Assembly: GCF_900111765.1 (NCBI RefSeq)
Contig: NZ_FOIB01000012.1
Location: forward strand, 1 to 64,000
Direction of reading: 5' to 3'
DNA length: 64,000 nucleotides
DNA from: Myxococcus fulvus
GTDB taxonomy: Bacteria; Myxococcota; Myxococcia; Myxococcales; Myxococcaceae
The notes under the pieces are model-generated. The model made no database searches. It was not told where the DNA came from and worked only from the letters and a program-made list of their open reading frames with translations. The position numbers and the translations under genes are program-made. Below, piece after piece: positions 17,954 through 25,602 of the stretch; positions within the stretch are counted from its first letter, which is position 1; every line of letters begins with the position of its first letter.

Positions 17954-18760
17954 ATGTCCTCGTTGCCCTTCGATGTCGCCGCGGGCTCGGTGCTCGGCCG
18001 GGAGCATGCTCGGGCGGGACGCAACAACCAGGATGCGTGGTGTGTGCGGGCCAGCGAGCACGGGCTGGTGGCGGTGGTGGCGGACGGGTGTGGCAGCCAG
18101 CCCTGCAGTGAGCTGGGGGCGCAGCTCGGGGTGCGCCGGGTGGTGCAGGCGGCGCTGACGCGGTTGGCGGAGGACGAGCGTGTGGATGAAGCCGGGTTCC
18201 TTCCCGGCCTGCGAGAGGATGTGTTGTGTCTGTTGAGCGAGCTTCGGGGGGAGCTCGGTCGCGACACACTGGGGGACTTCCTCTTCACGGTGGTGGGCGC
18301 GGTGATGACGCCCTCTCACACGCTCGTCTTCTCCGCGGGGGATGGGCTGTGGGCCCTCAACGGCGAGGTGCATTCGCTGGGGCCCTTTCCGAACAACGCG
18401 CCGCCGTATCTCGCGTATGCCCTGTCGCGCGGCGAGGAGGACACGCCGCTCGTCCGTCAGGCGCTGGTACCCACCGAGGATGTGCACGCGCTCTTGCTCG
18501 GCACGGACGGCGTGGCGGACCTGGCGAAGCTCGCGGACGTGGTGATGCCCTCGGGGGATGAGCGGGTGGGGCCGCTGTCGCGCCTGTGGACGGAGCCGCG
18601 CTACTTCGAGAACCCGGATGCGCTCCGGCGCAGGCTCGCGATGCTCAACCGCGAGTCGGTCCGCGCCGACTTCGAGGCACGGCGGCTCGTGCGCACGCCG
18701 GGGTTGCTGCCGGATGACACGACGCTGGTGGTGCTGCGCCGCCGCATGGGGAGGGCGTGA
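17954..18760 (+). CDS. PP2C-type protein phosphatase (PphC/YegK-like)
   Basis: A 268-residue cytoplasmic phosphatase. The ATG at 17954 follows AGGGGAGA and is preferred to an in-frame GTG at 17891. PP2C motifs are visible: RNNQDAW (metal-binding Asp), VVADGCGSQ, a GDGLWAL segment, GTDGVADL and the terminal DDTTLVVLRR. The length is that of the short PP2C_2 group to which E. coli PphC (YegK) belongs. It ends 4 bases before the kinase gene, and with the vWA gene it makes up the phosphatase-kinase-vWA set of TerY-P/Yeg loci. It should remove phosphate from targets of the neighbouring kinase. Confidence 0.88.
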   Translation: MSSLPFDVAAGSVLGREHARAGRNNQDAWCVRASEHGLVAVVADGCGSQPCSELGAQLGVRRVVQAALTRLAEDERVDEAGFLPGLREDVLCLLSELRGELGRDTLGDFLFTVVGAVMTPSHTLVFSAGDGLWALNGEVHSLGPFPNNAPPYLAYALSRGEEDTPLVRQALVPTEDVHALLLGTDGVADLAKLADVVMPSGDERVGPLSRLWTEPRYFENPDALRRRLAMLNRESVRADFEARRLVRTPGLLPDDTTLVVLRRRMGRA

Positions 18761-18764
18761 GGCC

Positions 18765-20636
18765 ATGGACGTCTGGCTCGAGGGGAAGAAGGTGCGGTTG
18801 GATCCCGCCAGGGCGCTCGGCAAGGGGGGCGAGGCGGACGTGTTCGACCTGGGGGATGGCCGCGCGCTCAAGGTCTTCAAGCTGCCCGAGCACCCGGACT
18901 ACACGGGGCTCGCGGTGGAGCAGGAGGCCGCGCGGGCCCGCATCGACGAGCACCAGCGCAAGCTGCGCGTGTTCCCCACGGGGCTGCCCGGGCGCGTGGT
19001 GACGCCGCAGGCGCTGGCCACGGACAAGAAGGAGCGCACGGTGCTGGGGTACGCCATGCGCAAGCTGGACGGCGTGGAGTCGCTGCGGCGCTTCGGCGAG
19101 CCCTCGTTCCGTCGCGCGGGCGCCACCTCCGAGCGCGCGGTGGAGGTGCTGCGCTCCCTGCACCACACGCTCACCGGCCTCCACGCGGCGGGCGTGGTGG
19201 TGGGGGACTTCAACGACCTCAACGTGCTCGTCACGGGCGCGGCGGACGCGCACCTCATCGACGCGGACAGCTTCCAGTTCGGCGGGTTCCTGTGCGCGCT
19301 GTTCACCGAGCGCTTCGTGGACCCGGTGCGGCTGAACGGGAAGAGCCTGGTGCCCACGCGCCCGGCGTCGAGTGAGAGTGATTGGTATGGCTACACCGTG
19401 GCGGCGATGCAGTCGCTCTTGTGTGTGGGGCCGCATGGTGGTGTCCACCGGCCGAAGTCTCCGGCGGCGCGCACGACGACCGCGGGTCGGCTGCTCCAGC
19501 GCATCACCGTCTTCCATCCGGACGTGCAGTACCCGAAGCCCGCGCTGCCCATGCGCACGCTCCCCGATGACGTGCTCCAGCATCTCCACCGTGTCTTCGT
19601 GGAGGACCTGCGCGGCGCCTTCCCGCTGCCGCTGCTGGAGGGACTGCGCTTCACGCAGTGCGCGTCGTGCGGTGTGGAGCACGCCCGGCGCGCCTGTCCC
19701 ACGTGTCAGCCGAACGCGGTGGCGCAGACGACGCCCGTCACCTCGGCGCGAGGTCAGGTGACGGCCACGCGCCTGTTCACCACGCGCGGGGTCCTGGTGC
19801 ACGCGAGCGTGGAGGACGGTCTCCCGCGCTGGCTCTACCACGCGGATGGCGCCTATCGCCGAGGGGACGGCCGCGTGGTGATGCGAGGGCCGCTGGACCC
19901 CTCGCTGCACTGGGCTCTTCAGGGGGACGTGACACTGGTGGGGCGGGATGGCGTGGTGGCGGTGCTGGGGCCGCTGGGCGAGCGGGAGCGGTTGGGGGTG
20001 GACGCTCCCGAGGGACGTCCGGCCTTCGCGGCCAACGCGAGGCATCGCTACTGGGCGGTGGGCGGCGGACTGTGGCGAGACGGTGTGCACGGTCCGGAGC
20101 GCATCGGGGATGTGCTGGAGGGGCAGACGCGGTTGTTCGTGGGGCCCCGCTTCGGGCTGGGGTTCCATCGCGCGGGTGGACTCCGAGGCGCGTTCGTCTT
20201 CGACGCCGAGCGACTGGGGCTGCGCGATGGGCTGACGCTGCCGTGGCCATCGGGGCAGCTCGTGGACGCGGACTGTCTCTTCGATGGGGCGCTCGCGTGG
20301 TTGTTCCTCGCCGAGCAGACGCAGGGGCGCACGGTGCATCACTGCGTGGTGCTCGGCTCGGATGGCGCGGTGCGGGCGCAGGCGGTGGCCGAGGCGGGTG
20401 ACGGCTCGTGGCTGGGCGGCGCGCTCGGGACGGGACGATGCGCGGTGGGTGAGGCGCTGTTCTGCGCCACGGACGCGGGGCTGACGCGCGTGGAGCTGCG
20501 ACAGGGGCGACTGGAGGCCGTGCGGGAGTTTCCCGACGCGGAGCCCTTCGTGGACTCAGGGGCTCGGCTCCTGCTGACGCGGCAGGGACTGGTCGTGGTG
20601 GGGCGACAGGAGCTCACCGCGCTGCGGATGGCTTGA
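18765..20636 (+). CDS. YegI-like Ser/Thr protein kinase with zinc ribbon and beta-propeller
   Basis: A 623-residue protein. The kinase domain covers about residues 1-290: glycine loop LGKGGEADVF, ATP lysine K36 (RALKVFK), catalytic loop GDFNDLNVLV (D148, N153) and metal motif DADSFQ (D166-D168). These variant motifs (GDFNDLN in place of HRDLKPEN, DxDSFQ in place of DFG) are characteristic of the YegI/TerY-P kinases. A zinc ribbon follows (CASCGVEHARRACPTC, C299-C314). The remaining 300 residues form beta-strand repeats resembling a propeller. It starts 4 bases after the PP2C stop. No transmembrane segment, so a cytosolic kinase with a C-terminal sensor or scaffold is likely. Confidence 0.87.
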   Translation: MDVWLEGKKVRLDPARALGKGGEADVFDLGDGRALKVFKLPEHPDYTGLAVEQEAARARIDEHQRKLRVFPTGLPGRVVTPQALATDKKERTVLGYAMRKLDGVESLRRFGEPSFRRAGATSERAVEVLRSLHHTLTGLHAAGVVVGDFNDLNVLVTGAADAHLIDADSFQFGGFLCALFTERFVDPVRLNGKSLVPTRPASSESDWYGYTVAAMQSLLCVGPHGGVHRPKSPAARTTTAGRLLQRITVFHPDVQYPKPALPMRTLPDDVLQHLHRVFVEDLRGAFPLPLLEGLRFTQCASCGVEHARRACPTCQPNAVAQTTPVTSARGQVTATRLFTTRGVLVHASVEDGLPRWLYHADGAYRRGDGRVVMRGPLDPSLHWALQGDVTLVGRDGVVAVLGPLGERERLGVDAPEGRPAFAANARHRYWAVGGGLWRDGVHGPERIGDVLEGQTRLFVGPRFGLGFHRAGGLRGAFVFDAERLGLRDGLTLPWPSGQLVDADCLFDGALAWLFLAEQTQGRTVHHCVVLGSDGAVRAQAVAEAGDGSWLGGALGTGRCAVGEALFCATDAGLTRVELRQGRLEAVREFPDAEPFVDSGARLLLTRQGLVVVGRQELTALRMA

Positions 20637-20673
20637 GCAGGGTGGATGTCTTTACATGACAGGGGGTCGTGCG

Positions 20674-21738
20674 ATGAGGAAGCAAGTGAAGGAGCTGCCG
20701 GTACCTGGGTTCTATCGGGCGGAGCACGCGGGGAAGTACAGCTACGGGCCGGACGCGGGGAAGCTGCAGATGGAGGCGGGCACCTGGCGCAGCGCGAACG
20801 GTGTCACCGCGGCCGCGTCGGATGGGTTCAACCTGCACCTGCTGCTCATCGACGTGCAGAAGGACTTCTGCTTCCCGGAGGGCTCGCTCTACGTCGCGGG
20901 GCGCAGCGGGCGCGGCGCCGTGGAGGACAGCCGCCGCATCGCCGAGTTCATCTACAAGAACCTGGGTGCGCTCACGAACGTGACGGCGACGCTCGACACC
21001 CACTTCGCGTACCAGATCTTCTTCCCGTCCTTCTGGGTGGACCAGGACGACCAGCCGCTCACGCCGTATCGCGAGGTGACTCGCGAGCAGATTGAGCGAG
21101 GACAGGCGAAGCCGAACCCGGCGATGGCGAAGTGGCTGTGCGGTGGCAACTACCCGTGGCTGCTCAAGCAGGTGAAGTACTACTGCGAGGAGCTGGAGCG
21201 CGCGGGCAAGTACACGCTGTACCTGTGGCCGCCGCACTGCCTGCTCGGTGGGGACGGGCACGCGCTGGCGGGTGTGGTGCAGGAGGCGCGGCTGTTCCAC
21301 TCGTACGTGCGCGGCATGCAGTCCTGGGCGGAGGTGAAGGGCGGCAACCCGCTGACGGAGAACTACTCGGTGCTGCGCCCGGAGGTGATGAGCCGGCATG
21401 ACGGACAGCCGCTGGCGCAGCGCAACACCCAGTTCCTCAAGACGCTGCTGACGGCGGACGCGGTGGTGATTGGCGGACAGGCCGCGAGCCACTGCGTGAA
21501 GAGCTCCATCGACGACCTGCTCGGCGAAATCGTGGCGCAGGACGCGGCGCTGGCTCGCAAGGTGTATCTGCTGACGGACTGTATGTCGGCGGTGACGGTG
21601 CCGGACGGGAAGGGTGGCTTCGCGGCGGACTTCACGCCGCAGGCGGACGCGGCGCTCAAGCGCTTCGCGGACGCGGGCATGCACCTGGTGCGGTCCACGG
21701 ACCCGCTGGCGAGCTGGCCGGACCTGCGCATCGGTTGA
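20674..21738 (+). CDS. Isochorismatase-family, nicotinamidase-like hydrolase
   Basis: A 354-residue protein, longer than typical nicotinamidases (about 200) because of N-terminal and internal extensions. ATG 20674 is preceded by AGGGGG at proper distance. Family residues are visible: catalytic Asp60 (LLIDVQKDFC), the D-x-H metal motif in LDTHFAYQ, WPPHCLLGG (matching the WPxHCxxG signature of nicotinamidases) and nucleophile C274 in GGQAASHCVKSSI. The probable reaction is hydrolysis of nicotinamide or a related amide to the acid and ammonia. It lies between the kinase and the vWA gene on the same strand, 37 bases after the kinase, which places it in the phosphorylation operon. Exact substrate uncertain. 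Confidence 0.82.
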   Translation: MRKQVKELPVPGFYRAEHAGKYSYGPDAGKLQMEAGTWRSANGVTAAASDGFNLHLLLIDVQKDFCFPEGSLYVAGRSGRGAVEDSRRIAEFIYKNLGALTNVTATLDTHFAYQIFFPSFWVDQDDQPLTPYREVTREQIERGQAKPNPAMAKWLCGGNYPWLLKQVKYYCEELERAGKYTLYLWPPHCLLGGDGHALAGVVQEARLFHSYVRGMQSWAEVKGGNPLTENYSVLRPEVMSRHDGQPLAQRNTQFLKTLLTADAVVIGGQAASHCVKSSIDDLLGEIVAQDAALARKVYLLTDCMSAVTVPDGKGGFAADFTPQADAALKRFADAGMHLVRSTDPLASWPDLRIG

Positions 21739-21835
21739 GTGTTTCCTGACGTGAGTTCGATGACCGCGCCTGGCTCAGGTGGAGCGGGGCGGCGGAGCCA
21801 TGCCCTCACGACGAGGGAGAAAGAGAGAGCAGGAC

Positions 21836-22639
21836 ATGAGCAGGACGACGAGTGGAGGCCACCGGACGGCCACGCAGCTCTTCGAGGACGCGCACGCCGA
21901 AGGAGTGCTGAGCCCCGCGGGACTGCAGGCGCTGACGGTGGTGGACCTGGGCGCGCAAATCCAGGCGGGTCTGGGCGTGCGGGTGGAGGACGTGCAGGCC
22001 AGTGAGGTGGTGCTGGTGACGGTGATGCCGGACGACTCGGGGAGCATCTCGACGTCGGGGCACACGAAGACGGTGTGCGACGGGCACAACCTGGTGCTCG
22101 ATTCGTTGCTCGCGAGCAAGCAGAAGGACGGGGTGCTCTTCCACACGCGGTATTTGAATGGCCAGGTGCTCAATCCCTACCGGCCGCTGGAGGACGTGGT
22201 GCGGATGCACTCGGGCAACTACCGCGCGGACCAGGGGACGCCGCTGTATGACCAGGCGGTGGTGCTGCTGGGGACGGTGCTGGCGAAGTCCCAGGAGTTC
22301 AGCGCGAACGGCGTGCCGGTGCGCACGGTGACGCTGTTGATTACGGACGGGGCGGACATGCACTCGAGCCGCGCGCAGGCGAAGGACGTGGCGGCGGTGG
22401 TGAAGGACCTGCGGCGGGCGGAGAACCACATCGTCGCGGCGATGGGCATCGACGACGGGAGCACGAACTTCCGGCGCGTGTTCCAGCAGATGGGCATCGA
22501 GGACGCGTGGATTCTCACGCCGGGCCAGTCCGAGCGGGAGATTCGCTCGGCCTTCCAGGTGTTCAGCCAGTCCGCGGTGAAGGTGAGCCAGGGTGGCGCG
22601 AGCTTCAGCCGCACGGCCCTGGGCGGCTTCGGGCGGTGA
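21836..22639 (+). CDS. TerY/YegL-like vWA-domain protein
   Basis: A 267-residue cytosolic vWA protein. ATG 21836 follows a purine-rich GAGAGAG tract; in-frame starts at 21779 and 21800 are less well placed. The MIDAS metal site is complete: DDSGS (66-70), the threonine in QGTPLYD and the aspartate in LLITDGADMH. The C-terminal tail (FQVFSQSAVKVSQGG) matches the end of TerY-like proteins. In TerY-P/Yeg loci the vWA protein is a partner or substrate of the kinase-phosphatase pair. It is the last gene of the operon and is convergent with the lipoprotein ending at 22706. Confidence 0.87.
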   Translation: MSRTTSGGHRTATQLFEDAHAEGVLSPAGLQALTVVDLGAQIQAGLGVRVEDVQASEVVLVTVMPDDSGSISTSGHTKTVCDGHNLVLDSLLASKQKDGVLFHTRYLNGQVLNPYRPLEDVVRMHSGNYRADQGTPLYDQAVVLLGTVLAKSQEFSANGVPVRTVTLLITDGADMHSSRAQAKDVAAVVKDLRRAENHIVAAMGIDDGSTNFRRVFQQMGIEDAWILTPGQSEREIRSAFQVFSQSAVKVSQGGASFSRTALGGFGR

Positions 22640-22705
22640 GGCTTGGAGGGCCGGTGAGCCGCCCGGAGGCGAGGATGCGCTCCGGACGGCTCGGGTCCTC
22701 GTCCT

Positions 22706-25450
22706 TCAGTGCACGCGGGCGCGCGGCAGGTTGGAGGGCGCCAGGCCCACCGACTTGAGGCCCGCCGTGGGCGCGCACACCAGCGCCTTCAGGTCCTCGG
22801 CGCGGCGCGTGAGGTCGTCGAACGTGCGAATCGACTTCGTCACCGGGTCCGTCACCGTGGTGCCTCGCAGGTAGGGCGACAGCGTGGACGTCCTGCCCGA
22901 GGCCCGCGCGGACACGTGCACGAACTCCGTCTGCGTCTCACCCGCGTGACACCCGCTGCACGTGTTGAGCGAGAACTTGTGCCGCACCTCGTTCGACACG
23001 TTCGGCGCCCGCCAGAAGAAGTCCAGCGGCACCAGCGAGTGCGCCCCGAGGAACGGGATGCCCCCCATGCTGTCGGGCACCGTGTGCCGCTCCTCCAGCA
23101 CCGCCGCCGAGTTCTCCGTCAAGTAGCTGGCCAGCATCTGCGTGTTCTCGAAGTGGTTCGCCGGCGTGAGCTTCATGGTCGTCGGCATCAGCCCCAAGGG
23201 TGACAGCACGAACTCGCGCAGCTCCCACGGCTCCTCCAGCTCGATTTCGTTGGTGCGAATCTGGTTCAGCGCGCTGCCCTGGTGCCGACCCGTCATCACC
23301 CCCGCCTTCACGAAGCGGTCCGTGAGCGCCTGCAGCTTCGCGTTGTAGCCCGCGTTGCCCACCTTCACCGCGCCCAGGGCATGCCAGTCCGAGGCCCAGC
23401 TTTGGATGGCCTGGGGCGTGGTGCCCGGCAGCGCGTACTCCAGGATGACGGTGAACTCGAGCGGCTCGCCGTTGGGCGCCACCACGCCGTAGATGAAGCG
23501 CCCCTCGCCCGCCGTCACCCCCTGCTCGCGCAGGTCGATGCGGTTGACGATGGCCAGCAGCCGGAACGGCGCCGAGTTGAAGTCCAGCGGCTTCGACGGC
23601 CCGCCGCTGCGCGTCTCCCACGGCCCCAGCACCTTCGTCTGCATCTCCGGACGCGGTGGAATCGCAAGCCCGTTCACGTGCTGCTTCTCCAGCCACGTCT
23701 TCAGCCACGCGCGCACCAGCTCGGACGGGTCCTGTCCGCCGTTCATCTCGCGCATCACCGTGCCGAAGTGCCACGCGCCACCGGGCGCCGTGCGCACCGG
23801 GTCCTCCACCACGGACAGGTGGGTGATCATCAGCTCGCTCGGCTTGTCGATGGTGCATGTGTTGGTGGGCTGGCACACCGTGCGCGACTCGCAGCCGTTG
23901 GACGCCTTGCCGTCACAGTCGTAGTAGCCCGGCACGCAAGTCTGTCCGCACGTGGCCGCCACGCAGACGCCGTCCGCGTAGGGACCGTCCTGGCACGAGT
24001 TGCCGCACGTGCCGCAGTGATTGGGGTTCGCCGTGAGGTCCACCTCGCAGCCGTTGGACGAGCGGCCGTCACAGTCCGCCGTGCCGGGTGGGCAGCGCAG
24101 CTCGTACGCGGGGCCCTCGGCGCACGTGGACACGTTGCCGCACGCGTCCTTCGCCGCGAGGAACACGCGGTGGCTGCCTCCGGGACCGAACGGCGCCACC
24201 GTGCTGAAGCGCCCCTGCGCATCCGCCTGCACCGTGCGCGTGGGCGTGCCCGTGCAGGCCACGTCGACGAAGATGCCCACCGTGGCGTGCGGCTCCGCGG
24301 TGCCCGTGATGACGAGCTGCTGGCCGTTGTTCAGGTACTGCCACTTCACGTCCGTCACGCGCGGCGGCTCGGGTGGCTCGCCGTCGTGCTGGTATTCGAG
24401 CGGGTTGGAGCAGGTGGACGCGGAGTCGTAGCCTCCCGCGGCCGTGGCCCGGGCGGACACCGTCACCTTCGCGTTCTTCGCCACGTTCACCTGGGCGTAG
24501 AACAGGCCGATGTCGTCAGTCGTCACCGTCTTCTCCACCGGGCCCTGGCAGTTGGCGGTGCGGAAGACCTCCACCGTGACGCGCGGCTCGGCGCGGCCGT
24601 TGAAGACGGGCTGCAGGCTGCCGCCCGGGGACGTGGGCGAGGTGCTCAGCAGCACCGGCGCCATCCGGGGCGTGCCCGGGCCATAGGGGTAGTCCACCGC
24701 GGGGCTGCACTGGGACGCGTTGCCGACGGCGTCATAGGCTCGCGCGGAGTAGCGGGCGCCCGGGCCGTTGGGAACGGAGACAGGGACCTCGCAGTAGTTG
24801 CCCGCGTTGGCCACGGTGTAGCCGACCTCGGTGCCAGTGCAGCCGGGGCCCTGGTAGACGCGGACGGTGGCGCCGGCCTCGGTGTGGAGGGTGAGGGCGC
24901 GGGTGGTGCCGGAGCCGGCCTGGGCCCAGGTGGGCGCGGGGGTGGGCGGCGGCGTGCGGTCCACGAACACCGCGTTGCCGAGGCGCTCGTTGTTGGCCTC
25001 GCTGTCCTCGGTGACGAGGCCATCCGGGTCCACGCGGGCGCTGAGGAAGTAGTCCCCTTCGGGGATGGCGTGGGCGCTGACGGACGCGGAGACCTCGCGG
25101 CATTCACCGGCGCGCAGGGAGGAGCGGGGGCTTGCGCCCAGGTGGAACTCGGAGGTGCCGGGGGCGGAGGAGGCGGTGAGGAAGAAGGCCGCCTCCGTCA
25201 TGCCGGAGCCCGCGCCGTCGTTGCACAGGCGCGCCTGGACGCGCTGCTCACCCGTCCCCAGGGCCTGTGGGCCGGAGACGAGCTCCACCCGGAAGTCGGG
25301 GGCGCTCGGCTGGGGCCTGGGGGTGCTGGGGTCGGGTCTGGGCTCGCTGGGGTCGTCGTCCCAGTCGGGCGGGTCGTCCAGCCCGGACTCGACGATGCAG
25401 CCCGCGAGTGTCCCCGCGAGCGCGATTGCCCACCACGGGCGCGCGTGCAT
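22706..25450 (-). CDS. Large lipoprotein with CARDB/Ig-like domains, Cys-rich segment and CxxCH motif
   Basis: A 914-residue lipoprotein (start 25450, signal MHARPWWAIALAGTLAGC, cysteine 18). An acidic/Pro linker is followed by a CARDB-like domain (about 45-160) and two or three Ig-like bacterial domains (about 170-460). A Cys-rich unit (CDGRSSNGCEVDL...CGTCGNSC, about 470-540) resembles metal-binding repeats of the giant proteins next door. The C-terminal 370 residues form one conserved-looking domain that ends with CSGCHAGET (about residue 830), a c-type-heme-like CxxCH site, so covalent heme attachment is possible. Function unknown. Confidence 0.78.
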   Translation of the reverse strand: MHARPWWAIALAGTLAGCIVESGLDDPPDWDDDPSEPRPDPSTPRPQPSAPDFRVELVSGPQALGTGEQRVQARLCNDGAGSGMTEAAFFLTASSAPGTSEFHLGASPRSSLRAGECREVSASVSAHAIPEGDYFLSARVDPDGLVTEDSEANNERLGNAVFVDRTPPPTPAPTWAQAGSGTTRALTLHTEAGATVRVYQGPGCTGTEVGYTVANAGNYCEVPVSVPNGPGARYSARAYDAVGNASQCSPAVDYPYGPGTPRMAPVLLSTSPTSPGGSLQPVFNGRAEPRVTVEVFRTANCQGPVEKTVTTDDIGLFYAQVNVAKNAKVTVSARATAAGGYDSASTCSNPLEYQHDGEPPEPPRVTDVKWQYLNNGQQLVITGTAEPHATVGIFVDVACTGTPTRTVQADAQGRFSTVAPFGPGGSHRVFLAAKDACGNVSTCAEGPAYELRCPPGTADCDGRSSNGCEVDLTANPNHCGTCGNSCQDGPYADGVCVAATCGQTCVPGYYDCDGKASNGCESRTVCQPTNTCTIDKPSELMITHLSVVEDPVRTAPGGAWHFGTVMREMNGGQDPSELVRAWLKTWLEKQHVNGLAIPPRPEMQTKVLGPWETRSGGPSKPLDFNSAPFRLLAIVNRIDLREQGVTAGEGRFIYGVVAPNGEPLEFTVILEYALPGTTPQAIQSWASDWHALGAVKVGNAGYNAKLQALTDRFVKAGVMTGRHQGSALNQIRTNEIELEEPWELREFVLSPLGLMPTTMKLTPANHFENTQMLASYLTENSAAVLEERHTVPDSMGGIPFLGAHSLVPLDFFWRAPNVSNEVRHKFSLNTCSGCHAGETQTEFVHVSARASGRTSTLSPYLRGTTVTDPVTKSIRTFDDLTRRAEDLKALVCAPTAGLKSVGLAPSNLPRARVH

Positions 25451-25551
25451 GTGTGGAATGCCTCCGGAGGAGCCTGTAGGGGTCCGGCCCTGGGGTAGGG
25501 GTGGATCCTCCGTGCCCCTGGACGGGGGCTCGCGGGAATTATTCACGGGCC

Positions 25552-25581
25552 GGCGTCAGGAGGGTGCGTTCTCCTGACGCC
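25552..25581 (-). terminator. Terminator-like hairpin after the first giant RCC1/MopE gene
   Basis: Perfect 11-bp arms GGCGTCAGGAG (25552-25562) and CTCCTGACGCC (25571-25581) with an 8-base loop, starting 21 bases after the stop at 25603 (minus strand). No T-run follows, so it is either a GC-type terminator or an mRNA-stabilising stem. Confidence 0.6.
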
Positions 25582-25602
25582 CGGGTCATGTGGTTGTGGG
25601 GC

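Noticed and set aside
18645..20342. Long minus-strand open frame opposite the kinase gene
   Set aside because: His/Arg-rich shadow translation. The + strand product has complete kinase motifs and a zinc ribbon.
22630..22665. Hairpin CGGGCGG/CCGCCCG between the vWA gene and the next lipoprotein
   Set aside because: The loop is 22 bases and one arm lies in coding sequence. It is too weak to call a terminator in DNA this G+C-rich.
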